From NCBI RefSeq assembly GCF_003201775.1, contig NZ_QJJZ01000009.1:62001-126000 (forward strand): 64,000 bases of DNA, written 5' to 3'. Made by a program: the position numbers and the translations under genes. Positions 49,119 through 58,675 of this stretch are shown piece by piece (the stretch's first letter is position 1; each line of letters begins with the position of its first letter). The notes under the pieces are model-generated. The model was not told the DNA's origin, ran no database searches, and saw only the letters and a list, made by a program, of their open reading frames with translations. The stretch comes from Arenibacter sp. ARW7G5Y1 (GTDB lineage Bacteria > Bacteroidota > Bacteroidia > Flavobacteriales > Flavobacteriaceae).

Positions 49119-51755
49119 TTATATTTCTTCCATTAAATTCACTACCAAAGCGGTCCATCCCGTTTGATGCGAGGCTCCTACACCTCTGCCACTGTCCCCA
49201 TGAAAATACTCATAAAATAAGATAAGGTCCTTAAAGTGGGGGTCCCGGTATTTTTCTTGATGCAATTGGTGAATGGGTCTATTGCCATCCGCATCCTTTT
49301 CAAAAAGCAGTATCAGCCTTTTGCCAATTTCATCACCAATATCCTTTAGATTCATCATGTTACCATTACCTGTGGGATAAGGAAATGCCAACTTATTTCC
49401 AAAATAGCTATGATACTCCCTTAGGGAATTAATAAACAAATAGTTCATTGGCATCCAAATAGGCCCTCTCCAGTTGGAATTTCCACCAAAAAGTCCAGAG
49501 GTGGACTCCGCAGGTTCATAATTGATCCCATAGGCTTTTCCATCTATGTTGATGGTGTAGGGTTTTTCATGTATTTTGGATAAGGATCTGATACCGAATG
49601 GGGAAAGAAACTCCTTTTCGTTTAAAATACTTCCTATCAGCTTTTGCAAACGGTCCTTGGGTACTAGTGATAGAAGTACATCCTTATTTTCAGAGTATTC
49701 TTCCATTACCTGATATTTTGCGTTCTCTATCCGGTGTCTACGGAACCATTCCATACTTTTTCTGAATCGGGGTAGCTTGTCCAAATATTCTTTCTTGATA
49801 TTCAATACTGCCGTTAGGGATAACAAACCCGAAATGGAACGTACTTTAATGGGAACGGATTCTCCATGGGGCAATATCAACTTATCATAGAAAAAACCTT
49901 CCATTTCATCCCATGAGCCGTTATAATCCTGACTTATTGCGTTTAGCGCTTCTGCAATAAAGACAAAATGGCCAAAATATTTCATGGTCATATCCTCAAA
50001 AGATTGGTCTTCCAAGGCAATTTCCAAAGCCATTTCCAACATATTAAGACAATACAGGGCCATCCATGAAGTTCCATCCACTTGTTCCAGGACTCCACCT
50101 CCGGGAATATCACGGCTACGATCAAAGACCCCAATATTGTCCAGCCCCAGGAATCCCCCTTCAAAAACGTTGTTTTCAAGACTATCCTCCCGGTTCACCC
50201 ACCAGGTAAAATTTAGGGCCAGTTTGTTGAACATTCGCTTTAAAAAAATAAGGTCCCCTTTACCGGTCTTCTTTTTCTCCATTTGATAAATCTGAAGGGA
50301 CGCCCAAGCTTGTACGGGTGGATTTACATCACTGAAATTCCATTCATATGCAGGTATCTGGCCGTTCGGTGCCATATACCATTCCTTGGTAAACAACAAC
50401 AATTGATCCTTGGCAAAATTGGAATCTACCAGGGCAAGGCTAACACAGTGGAATGCTGTATCCCAAGCAGCGAACCAAGGATATTCCCATTTGTCCGGCA
50501 TAGCAAGTATGTCGTGGTTTCTCAGTGTTTTCCATTCCTTGTTTCTTCCGTTAAATCTATTTTGTGGAGGAGGCAGCTCCTTATGGTCGCCGTTCAACCA
50601 CCTTTCCACTTCGTAATTGTAATATTGTTTGGACCAGAGCAGTCCGGCAATGGCCTGTTTTTGAATTTCTTTGGCATCTTTGGTTGCCGTTTTAAAAGTA
50701 GCATCCAAAAACTGTTGGGATTCTTGGATTCTTTTAGAAAAGATGGTGTCAAAACCCTTGTCGAATGGGGTTTCCAAAGAAGAGTTGGTCAACCTTAATT
50801 TAATTGTTTTTGTTTCCCCCGCTTTAATATTCAGCTTGTACAAGGGTGCAAATTTGGTGCCTTGATTATTTTTGGAAATTATGGAATAATCGTTGTTCAC
50901 CACGGAATCGTGAAAAAGATCCTTTTTGAAGGGATGATCGTTAGGTTGTGCATAAACCTTTTCCATATTGGTCTCGTTCTCCGTAAACAACAATCGGGAA
51001 GCTTCTTCAAAATAGAGATGGTAGCTCCCTACATATATGTGTTTTAGGGAGACAAAGGTTTGGCCTTTTTGGGTTTCTTTTTTTATGATCGGTTTTTCGG
51101 ACATACCTACAAAACTCCAAAGATTTCTGGTCCATAGAGTTGGTAGTACATGAATAGGAGCCGTATTTAAACTTCTATTGCTAATAGATATTTTTATGAG
51201 AATATCTTCGTTGTCTGCCTTGGCATATTCAGTAAGGACGTCAAAATACTCATTGTTGTCGAAGATGCCGGTATCCAAAAGCTCGTACTCCAAATCGTTT
51301 TTTCCCCGTTTTCTGTTTTCTTCCACCAATTGACGATATGGAAATTGGTTCTGTGGATATTTGTACAGATGCTTCATATAGGAATGGGTAGGGGTATTCT
51401 CCAAATAGTAATAGAGCTCCTTTACATCCTCTCCATGGTTCCCTTGAGGTCCCGTAAGTCCAAAAAGTCGCTCCTTTAAGATTTGATCCTTTCCGTTCCA
51501 TAGGGCTATTCCAAAGCATACATTACAATATCTGTCTGAAATTCCGGCAATACCATCTTCTCCCCATCTATAGGCCCTACTGCGGGAATCGTCGTGCGAA
51601 AAGTAGTTCCAGGCATCCCCATCCGGACTGTAGTCTTCCCTGACCGTTCCCCATTGCCGTTCACTTAAATATGGGCCCCATTTATGCCAATCCTTCACTT
51701 TTGATCGGGAATCATCCAATCGCTTTTGTTCTTGGGCCATTCTTTCTTTAGTCAT
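49119..51755 (-). CDS. GH63-type glucosidase
   Basis: This 878-residue protein has WHKWGPYLSERQWGTVREDYSPDGDAWNYFSHDDSRSRAYRWGEDGIAG at the start and an (alpha/alpha)6 barrel with PWFAAWDTAFHCVSLA and NWRGPIWMPMNYLF. These features fit bacterial MGH/GH63 glucosidases. It has no signal peptide and so acts in the cytosol, possibly on glucosylglycerate-type solutes or glucans (inference). It forms an operon with the debranching-type gene. Only a half-conserved operator-like sequence lies upstream. Confidence 0.9.
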   Translation of the reverse strand: MTKERMAQEQKRLDDSRSKVKDWHKWGPYLSERQWGTVREDYSPDGDAWNYFSHDDSRSRAYRWGEDGIAGISDRYCNVCFGIALWNGKDQILKERLFGLTGPQGNHGEDVKELYYYLENTPTHSYMKHLYKYPQNQFPYRQLVEENRKRGKNDLEYELLDTGIFDNNEYFDVLTEYAKADNEDILIKISISNRSLNTAPIHVLPTLWTRNLWSFVGMSEKPIIKKETQKGQTFVSLKHIYVGSYHLYFEEASRLLFTENETNMEKVYAQPNDHPFKKDLFHDSVVNNDYSIISKNNQGTKFAPLYKLNIKAGETKTIKLRLTNSSLETPFDKGFDTIFSKRIQESQQFLDATFKTATKDAKEIQKQAIAGLLWSKQYYNYEVERWLNGDHKELPPPQNRFNGRNKEWKTLRNHDILAMPDKWEYPWFAAWDTAFHCVSLALVDSNFAKDQLLLFTKEWYMAPNGQIPAYEWNFSDVNPPVQAWASLQIYQMEKKKTGKGDLIFLKRMFNKLALNFTWWVNREDSLENNVFEGGFLGLDNIGVFDRSRDIPGGGVLEQVDGTSWMALYCLNMLEMALEIALEDQSFEDMTMKYFGHFVFIAEALNAISQDYNGSWDEMEGFFYDKLILPHGESVPIKVRSISGLLSLTAVLNIKKEYLDKLPRFRKSMEWFRRHRIENAKYQVMEEYSENKDVLLSLVPKDRLQKLIGSILNEKEFLSPFGIRSLSKIHEKPYTINIDGKAYGINYEPAESTSGLFGGNSNWRGPIWMPMNYLFINSLREYHSYFGNKLAFPYPTGNGNMMNLKDIGDEIGKRLILLFEKDADGNRPIHQLHQEKYRDPHFKDLILFYEYFHGDSGRGVGASHQTGWTALVVNLMEEI

Positions 51756-51946
51756 TAAATTTTATCATATATAAGGGTACTGCGGTTAACCATTATCGTG
51801 TGCATCCGGCACTTTCATATTCTACCATTAAAGATAGCATATGTTTAACACATTTTTAACCTGACAACGGTTTAAATAATGTCTCGGATGGCATTTTTTT
51901 TGAGGCTAATGATGTAAAAACAGAGGTTTAATTAAAATTTTTTAAT

Positions 51947-52456
51947 ATGAAAAAATTTGTGTTTACCCTTTTGTTGGGTTTGATTTTAGTTGCATGCCAG
52001 GCACAGGACGATCGCGGTACATCCAAGCTTGAGCTTGCCGAGAGAAGCACGGACAGTATTTCTAGGGATACACCGAAAATAAGTTGGAAGGTCGATAAAC
52101 AATACGATGAGGAAGGAAATGTTATAGGCTATGACTCCATTTACTCTTATTCATACAGTAATCTGGAGAGCCTGCCCAAGGAAATGAATCTGGACAGTAT
52201 CATGGGGGCTATGAAATTTTTCTCAGAGGATAATTTATACTCTTTCATGGAAGACCATAATTTGGGGCGGTTCATGGATATAGATTCCCTAATGGGTAGA
52301 GGCCCATATTTTAATGATTTTTTTGAAAGGCAACGCAACAACAACTTTTCGGACATGCGAAAAATATTTCAACAAATGGATTCCCTGCAAGAAATGATGA
52401 TGGAAAGGCATAGGCATTTTAAACCGGAGGCTTTGAAAGAAAAGTCTAAATTATAA
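51947..52456 (+). CDS. Lipoprotein of unknown function
   Basis: This 169-residue protein has a lipoprotein signal (MKKFVFTLLLGLILVACQAQ) and a charged, low-complexity body with many aspartates, methionines and phenylalanines (MDSIMGAMKFFSEDNLYSFMEDHNL, FFERQRNNNFSDMRKIFQQMDSLQEMMMERH). No family is recognised. It is probably anchored in the periplasm or outer membrane. It is divergent from the GH63 operon. Confidence 0.8.
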   Translation: MKKFVFTLLLGLILVACQAQDDRGTSKLELAERSTDSISRDTPKISWKVDKQYDEEGNVIGYDSIYSYSYSNLESLPKEMNLDSIMGAMKFFSEDNLYSFMEDHNLGRFMDIDSLMGRGPYFNDFFERQRNNNFSDMRKIFQQMDSLQEMMMERHRHFKPEALKEKSKL

Positions 52457-52708
52457 ATGAAATTTTCTGTTACGGATACCGTATAATGACGGTTGAATTT
52501 TAGGCGTTGAAAAAATTTATGTTCGTTATTCTGGGATATCAGGAAATATTTAACATAATAGGTGCTATTCCGTACAAATGTACATTGTACGTTTCCAAAT
52601 AAATCTCTATCTTGACCACGCATTCCTGTTCCCCATTTTTTTGATATGGGGCCGTGATTGTGCAATTTTTAATTTTATATCATAAAAACTAAACAAACAA
52701 GTAATACC

Positions 52709-54025
52709 ATGACCAATATTAAAAACAGTAGAAGAGATTTTGTTAAGAGCAGTGCTCTGGTAACAGGAGCTATGATTTTACCAACCATGCAAATGAATGC
52801 TATGGTAAATGTAGCTAATGACAAGAAATTAAAAATAGCCTTGATTGGTTGTGGTGGTCGTGGTACAGGTGCGGCGCAACAAGCCCTGAAAGCGGATCCC
52901 AATGTTGAATTGATTGCGATGGCCGATGCTTTTGAAGATAGGTTGCAGGGAAGTTTAATGAATTTGCAGAAGGAGTTTAAGGATACCAAGAAGGTAAATG
53001 TTCCCAAGGCGAATCAGTTTGTTGGTTTTGATGGGGCGGAAAAAGCCATAGACATGGCGGATGTGGTTATTTTGGCCACCCCTCCAGGATTTAGGCCCCA
53101 GCATTTTGAATATGCGGTAAATGCAGGAAAGCATGTATTTATGGAAAAGCCGGTTGCAACGGATGTACCTGGAGTACGAAAGGTATTGGCAGCGGCGCAA
53201 GTAGCAAAGGATAAGAAATTAAATGTGGTCGTTGGCCTTCAAAGACATTACCAGGATAGTTATTTGGCAGCTTTACAGCAAATCAAGGATAATAAGATAG
53301 GAAAAATTGTTTCAGGACAAGTATACTGGAACAGTGGTGGAGTTTGGGTTAGGGAAAGACAACCAGGACAAACCGAGCTGGAATACCAAATGCGAAATTG
53401 GTATTATTTCAACTGGTTGTGCGGAGACCATATATTGGAACAGCACATCCACAATATAGATGTTGCCAATTGGTTTATAGGGGAATACCCAGTTTCAGCA
53501 CAAGGATTTGGAGGAAGACAAGTAAGGACGGGTAAGGACCATGGGGAAATTTTTGATCACCATTTTGTGGAATATACCTATCCCAGTGGTGCTGTAATAG
53601 CCAGTCAGTGCCGTCATATGCCGGAAACCATGAGTAGGGTGGCCGAGACCTTTCAAGGTACCAAAGGAACTATTGAAACGTACGGGGATAATGCCTTTAT
53701 TAAGGATTATAATGGCAATGATATATTTACTCACCGAGGAAAGGATGATCCAAATCCATATCAGGTAGAGCATATTAAACTTTTTGAATCCATTAGGAAC
53801 AAAGGTGTAATAAGCAATGCTGAAAATGGAGCTATGAGTACCATGAGTGCAATTATAGGAAGGATGGCCACTTATTCGGGCCAAGTAATTAAGTGGGAGG
53901 AGGCCATGACTTCCAATATAGATTTGGCTCCGGACAATTTAACTTGGGATTCTCCGGCACCGGTACAACCCAATGCGGATGGTACTTACAATATACCAAT
54001 CCCCGGGAAGACTGTTGTGATCTAA
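52709..54025 (+). CDS. Gfo/Idh/MocA-family oxidoreductase, Tat-exported
   Basis: This 438-residue protein has a Tat signal (NSRRDFVKSSALVTGAMIL), a Rossmann motif (LIGCGGRGTGAAQQAL), the EKPV motif (FMEKPVATD), and a C-terminal domain with GDHILEQHIHNIDVANW. Relatives act on sugars or glycans with bound NAD. It differs from the protein at 42665-44041 in motifs and length. A clear terminator follows it. Confidence 0.93.
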   Translation: MTNIKNSRRDFVKSSALVTGAMILPTMQMNAMVNVANDKKLKIALIGCGGRGTGAAQQALKADPNVELIAMADAFEDRLQGSLMNLQKEFKDTKKVNVPKANQFVGFDGAEKAIDMADVVILATPPGFRPQHFEYAVNAGKHVFMEKPVATDVPGVRKVLAAAQVAKDKKLNVVVGLQRHYQDSYLAALQQIKDNKIGKIVSGQVYWNSGGVWVRERQPGQTELEYQMRNWYYFNWLCGDHILEQHIHNIDVANWFIGEYPVSAQGFGGRQVRTGKDHGEIFDHHFVEYTYPSGAVIASQCRHMPETMSRVAETFQGTKGTIETYGDNAFIKDYNGNDIFTHRGKDDPNPYQVEHIKLFESIRNKGVISNAENGAMSTMSAIIGRMATYSGQVIKWEEAMTSNIDLAPDNLTWDSPAPVQPNADGTYNIPIPGKTVVI

Positions 54026-54047
54026 GATTTTAAATAGAATAATTATT

Positions 54048-54089
54048 AATCCCAAACTTTCCAAGTAGGTAGAAAGTTTGGGATTTTTT
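54048..54089 (+). terminator. Rho-independent terminator
   Basis: A 14-bp perfect stem (54048-54061 with 54072-54085) has a 10-nt loop and is followed by a run of T. It closes the oxidoreductase transcript at 54025. Confidence 0.9.
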
Positions 54090-54130
54090 GTGGTACGACC
54101 TGATTGATACAATTGAAACGCCTATATAAA

Positions 54131-56749
54131 TTAAACAAGGCTAATCTCCAATATACGCTTGTTGGCTGTTTTGGCCCTAATATTTTTTAGTGTCTTTTTT
54201 CTATTCTTTTCAACATCTAGTATTACGATGGTATATTTTCCTTCCTCGAAGACTTTGGGAGTAAATGTGTTTGTTGCCATACGGATTGAATAAACCAGTT
54301 GATCCCTTTTGTCGAAAACCAGAATCACTGGTTTATTTGTATTATGAACCATTATCGTTGGCAGCCAAGCTTTAGCTTTTTTGCCATAATTGTCCTCTTG
54401 TTTTATTGTAATCGGCCATCCTGGGAATTGTTCATTTTTATTGCTCAAGGGGTTGGCATATCTAGGCCAACAGGCTGTGGTTATGGTTCTTTCTTTTTTA
54501 TTAAAGGTTACCAGACCATAGCCTGTGGCCCTATTGTGAACAATGGCCGGTTCAATCCCGGTATTGAAAGGGTTACCTACGGCATGGACAGAAATTTTAT
54601 TCCCAAATCCGTCTTCATGATTACCTACATAAGCTGGTTTTTCATAGGTGTGGTCCTTGGCATTCACTTCGGGCCAAAACCTTCTTGGCCAAATATTGTT
54701 CAGGGCCGGGCCGGCAAAGGCATATCCACTGTCGCCATGCTCATCTGTGCCATATTGTATAAAACTTCCCAAATGTTGATCTCCGGCAATATGAAAGGCA
54801 AAACATTTTCGTACGGCCTTTACGGCCTTATCCCTTTCGTTGGCAGGCCAACCATTGGAATCCATGTCCACGGTAGGTACATCGCCCAATACGTATTCCC
54901 CTTTTTGGGGAATAGGCAAGGAGGGAACCACGTCATCATTTAAGGCTGTTTTTGGTAAGGTGGCCACGGTGGCAAAATTGGTTTGGGAGAGTACCACTTT
55001 CATTTCTACTCCATTGCTCCAATCCCGGGTCCAATGATCTATAAAATCATGCTGCCTCTTTCCCAGAAGTACGGCTTCCAAATCGCGATGTTTTTTTATA
55101 TCAAATTCCCTATTCTGTATCCAGCCATTTCTAACTTGGGCTTCCTGGGGCAAAACATGCTTGGGCGCCGATTTAAATTTTCGATCCTCCAAGATGGCAA
55201 AACTTAGTCCGCCGTAGTTCCAAGTTGTATAATAAACACCGATATTCTGCTGTACGGGGGTAGGGTCATAGGGATCCGGTAAATGACTTGTTTGTGTAAA
55301 TTGTACCATGTTGATCCATTCCGCAGGCATTTTATATCCGCCCGAATCCTGTGCCAGCATGCCATGTCCTTTACTGGTATCGGCTTTTTTACCACTCTCG
55401 CCCCATACATTGCCGTGATATACATCATGATCATCAGGGATAATGGCGCAGGGTTTGTGCCTGAACAGTTCTCGGTAAGACCATCCGAACATCATCCATT
55501 TTCGCAGGTAATCCAGACACAGATTGTCTAGGTTACCACTGCGTTCTGCTCCATATCCACCGGTACCCTCGTAAAATTGGTCACCTAGGAAAAGAACCAT
55601 ATCAGGATTTAATTTGGATACATTTTCTTGAACGTCGTTATCAGGAAAACCATAGTGGAAATTACAGCTAAAAACAGCTGCAGAAACTGCATCCTTGGCC
55701 ATTGGTTCTTGGGCTATGGTTCCGTCAAAGGTGTACTGGTGGGTTTCATTTTTTAAAGGAATTTCTACCAATATTCGATACGGTATTTCCGTGCTGGTGT
55801 TCCAATCTTCAATTACAAAGTTCACTGCCCTGCCAATATGCTCCAATTTGGCATTTTTTCTGGTTTTCCAAATTCCTTGCTCTTGGAATTGCAAAATAAC
55901 GGTATGATTCTCAATCTCTTCAATGGGGGCCAATTGTGCAGTCAGTTTCAATTTTTTTTCGTGAAGGGTATATTGGGCAAAACAAATAGGGCCGTATAAT
56001 TGATCCTTGTTTGAAATAAGGTTGTCTGCGGATATATTCCAATTGGAAAACGTGGCTGAAGCTTTGGATGTATGGCTCTTGGCGATGTTTAGATCGGCAA
56101 GCAGGGCAAAATTGCCTTCAACACTACCGCTTTCAACACTTATATTTTCTTGGGTATGAATCAGTTGATCGTTTGTGGGGTCCAGAATTAAAACCTTTAA
56201 CAGGTATTCGCTTTTATTTGGGACAAGCTCTGTAATTAATTGGTAGTCATTTGGAATTTGTGTAAGCTTGGTTTCAAAGCTTATATCTCCAACCTGTAGC
56301 TTACCACTCGGCTTCAGTCCTATATCGAGCCCCTTGCCAAAAACGGCAGCAGACCTGTAATCCTCAAAGGGACCTTTACATCCAAGTCTTATCCCCAAGC
56401 AACCTTCATCGGCTGGTGAAATATTTTTATTCAATACGTTTATATCCACGCTTACCCTTAATGGCGACATGTATTCCGTTTTTTGAACAGTAAGTAGCTG
56501 TAGGTTTCTGCTTTTAGCACTAATGTTGCAAACGACCCTTCCATTTTTTAGTCGCCAATCCTGTAAACGGTTTCCCCAATATTCGGGTCCGACCCATTTC
56601 ATATCTGGCCAGTTATGCCAATTACTTTTAAATTGTATTGTTTCAAGGGCTTTGTTTTGGCTTACTAATCCTAAAGGGAATGCCGAAGCTGAAAAGCTGG
56701 GCAATAGGGTTCCTAGGGCAATGGTTTTGATATATTTTCTTCTATTCAT
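54131..56749 (-). CDS. PhoD-like phosphatase/phosphodiesterase
   Basis: This 872-residue protein has a Tat-type start (MNRRKYIKTIALGTLLPSF), an unassigned beta-rich N-terminal half (to about 380) and a PhoD-type metallophosphatase domain. The domain has FSCNFHYGFPDNDV, FLGDQFYEGTGG, IPDDHDVYHGNVWG and AGDQHLGSF, which carry the expected metal ligands. It probably releases phosphate outside the cytoplasm. The start at 56749 is chosen over 56848 because the Tat motif begins there. It lies downstream of the sus-type genes on the same strand. Confidence 0.88.
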   Translation of the reverse strand: MNRRKYIKTIALGTLLPSFSASAFPLGLVSQNKALETIQFKSNWHNWPDMKWVGPEYWGNRLQDWRLKNGRVVCNISAKSRNLQLLTVQKTEYMSPLRVSVDINVLNKNISPADEGCLGIRLGCKGPFEDYRSAAVFGKGLDIGLKPSGKLQVGDISFETKLTQIPNDYQLITELVPNKSEYLLKVLILDPTNDQLIHTQENISVESGSVEGNFALLADLNIAKSHTSKASATFSNWNISADNLISNKDQLYGPICFAQYTLHEKKLKLTAQLAPIEEIENHTVILQFQEQGIWKTRKNAKLEHIGRAVNFVIEDWNTSTEIPYRILVEIPLKNETHQYTFDGTIAQEPMAKDAVSAAVFSCNFHYGFPDNDVQENVSKLNPDMVLFLGDQFYEGTGGYGAERSGNLDNLCLDYLRKWMMFGWSYRELFRHKPCAIIPDDHDVYHGNVWGESGKKADTSKGHGMLAQDSGGYKMPAEWINMVQFTQTSHLPDPYDPTPVQQNIGVYYTTWNYGGLSFAILEDRKFKSAPKHVLPQEAQVRNGWIQNREFDIKKHRDLEAVLLGKRQHDFIDHWTRDWSNGVEMKVVLSQTNFATVATLPKTALNDDVVPSLPIPQKGEYVLGDVPTVDMDSNGWPANERDKAVKAVRKCFAFHIAGDQHLGSFIQYGTDEHGDSGYAFAGPALNNIWPRRFWPEVNAKDHTYEKPAYVGNHEDGFGNKISVHAVGNPFNTGIEPAIVHNRATGYGLVTFNKKERTITTACWPRYANPLSNKNEQFPGWPITIKQEDNYGKKAKAWLPTIMVHNTNKPVILVFDKRDQLVYSIRMATNTFTPKVFEEGKYTIVILDVEKNRKKTLKNIRAKTANKRILEISLV

Positions 56750-56885
56750 GCAGGTTGACTTCAAGTTGTGTAAAGTATTATAATTGTTGTCATTATGGCT
56801 AAAAATAAATAAAAAAATGGTTTGAAATGGGAACCAAAGTTGCGCCAAAACAAACCATTTATAAGGTGTACTAAGCTAGTTTATA

Positions 56886-57977
56886 TTATTCCTTTACCTT
56901 GGTATAAGGGATTTTCATTTTTATCTCCCAGGTACCTGAATCATTTATTTTAATTCCCCAGCGTATATAAGCCCTATTTCTAATTTCACCAGTATCTGGA
57001 TCTAGGTATGGTGTCCAGTCCTTTGGGCCGTTATCCGCTTCAAAGGCTTCGGTGTCCACTGTAAAGGCATCATCTGTGGTGAGGTAGTACATTAAATAAG
57101 AATTGGTCCCAGTAGCATAGGTTCTTCCGTATTGCGGAAACGGTGGTGCTGGTAGCGAGAATGTGGATCCAGTTGCATCAACTTCCGTATCTACTGAATT
57201 GTCATGATAGTTTTGTAAGAAAGTTGACCCGGATGGATAAAAAACAACCTTTTCAGGGTTTAATGGTTTATCATAACTGTCCGCAATGATCATTTTAACC
57301 TTTACGCCCAAGGATGGTTCTTCACTTATCTTGGTTACTGTGATATAAGGGTGGGTACCATCTAAAACACTGGGAACACCTTCATCAAAATCGTTCATAA
57401 TGGTAGAGGTATAGGCAATGTCATAAGCTCCGTCACCTTTACCCAATTGCAGCCTAGAACGCATTTCTGTAGGGAATTCAACTGGTTGAAAATCATCCAA
57501 TTTCACTATCACAAAGTCATCCAATTGACGCTCGCCCCTTACATTGGTTGCTTTAACGTTTATCTTGAATATGTTATTGTTGGTTACAAACTTACTAGCC
57601 TGGGTAAAGGCCAATTGTCCACTTACTTCATTGATCATGATGGTGGGGAAATCCCCCAATTCCAACTTTTCTTCCACTAGTGCCAAGGTGGTATCGGTTT
57701 CGGCATTGAAGGCGGATTTCCAAGTTAATAGCTCGTATTCGTCGTACAAATCGTTTGTAGGATTACCTTGGGCATCTGTGATACTCGTTATTTCCCATTT
57801 TAAAGGGTAGGTTGATCCCTCTATGGCTGGTGCAGCCCCCACCTTAAACACTCCGCGTGGAACGGCAATGGTGTCTTCCAAAGCATGGATATTGTCACTG
57901 AGGTAACCCACTTCAGGTGGTTGACAAGATGCAACCATTACGATAATGATCAGTATGGAATAAATTATATTTTTCAT
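56886..57977 (-). CDS. DUF5007-like lipoprotein
   Basis: This 363-residue lipoprotein (signal MKNIIYSILIIIVMVASCQPPEVGYLSDNI) has a PPEVGYLSDNI start resembling DUF5007 proteins of Bacteroidota SusCD loci. The body is beta-rich, with two Ig-like parts (about 30-170 and 170-355). It is probably surface-exposed and may help capture glycan. It follows the fasciclin gene by 22 bp in the same operon. Confidence 0.78.
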   Translation of the reverse strand: MKNIIYSILIIIVMVASCQPPEVGYLSDNIHALEDTIAVPRGVFKVGAAPAIEGSTYPLKWEITSITDAQGNPTNDLYDEYELLTWKSAFNAETDTTLALVEEKLELGDFPTIMINEVSGQLAFTQASKFVTNNNIFKINVKATNVRGERQLDDFVIVKLDDFQPVEFPTEMRSRLQLGKGDGAYDIAYTSTIMNDFDEGVPSVLDGTHPYITVTKISEEPSLGVKVKMIIADSYDKPLNPEKVVFYPSGSTFLQNYHDNSVDTEVDATGSTFSLPAPPFPQYGRTYATGTNSYLMYYLTTDDAFTVDTEAFEADNGPKDWTPYLDPDTGEIRNRAYIRWGIKINDSGTWEIKMKIPYTKVKE

Positions 57978-57999
57978 CTTTTTATTTTTATGATTTTTA

Positions 58000-58644
58000 T
58001 TAGTCCCTTTCGAAATTGAACAAAGTATGGTTTCCCTGTAGGACATGAATAACTCCATTGGTAGAGATTAAATTGGAGGTTTTTACAACCACCTTATCAT
58101 CATCATCTATATTATCCCATTCGTCCCAGTCATCACCTTGTTTATAGGTGAAGTACACAAATTCGGGTTTGGAATCCAACTCATCGTTATATATATCTGT
58201 TGGTTCCAAGGAAATTCTTTTTTCTTCACCATTTACAGCGGTATAGATTTTTCCTTGTTCCTTGGTCATGTTTTCCCTTCTTATTTTGCCAGAAAAAATA
58301 TAACCTCCCATATATTTGGTAAGGGTATCCAAAGGAATATCGTTTAAGGTAAACTGGGCTTGTGGATCTACTTCCCTCATATCTGCCAGTACAGCGTTCA
58401 CATAATTCTTAATGGAAAGATTATTGGGTGCAAAGATGGTGTTGTTTCCGTTCACCAAATCGGCCATTCCCGCTTTTTCAATTAATAGGGCCAAAGTGTC
58501 CAACTGACTGTGGGACTTAAAGAATTCCATGGTGGTTGTTCCCACCTCTGGACTACTAATACCTCCATCTACAAGGTAGTTTCCATCCTTGTCACAGGAA
58601 TAAAGGACTACTACGGCTGTTAGTATGATTATTATTTTTTTCAT
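58000..58644 (-). CDS. Fasciclin-domain lipoprotein
   Basis: This 214-residue lipoprotein (MKKIIIILTAVVVLYSCDKD) has a fasciclin-like domain (FFKSHSQLDTLALLIEKAGMADLVNGNNTIFAPNNLSIKNYVN ... LISTNGVIHVLQGNHTLF). The H1/H2-like elements TIFAPNN and NGVIHVL are visible. Such domains mediate adhesion or binding. It sits between SusD and the DUF5007-like gene, so it is probably part of the surface capture complex. Confidence 0.88.
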   Translation of the reverse strand: MKKIIIILTAVVVLYSCDKDGNYLVDGGISSPEVGTTTMEFFKSHSQLDTLALLIEKAGMADLVNGNNTIFAPNNLSIKNYVNAVLADMREVDPQAQFTLNDIPLDTLTKYMGGYIFSGKIRRENMTKEQGKIYTAVNGEEKRISLEPTDIYNDELDSKPEFVYFTYKQGDDWDEWDNIDDDDKVVVKTSNLISTNGVIHVLQGNHTLFNFERD

Positions 58645-58675
58645 CGTGATTGTTTTCTTTAGTTCTAAAATTAGT

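Noticed and set aside
51756-51803. Degenerate operator CGATAATGGTTA before the GH63 gene with AAAATTTA at 23 bp
   Set aside because: There are two mismatches in the operator and one in the -7 box, and the box touches the start codon. I could not treat it as a regulon site.
52632-52656. Short CCCCAT/ATGGGG stem before the MocA gene at 52709
   Set aside because: It is a short stem without a T run and has no link to a known regulatory class; probably incidental.
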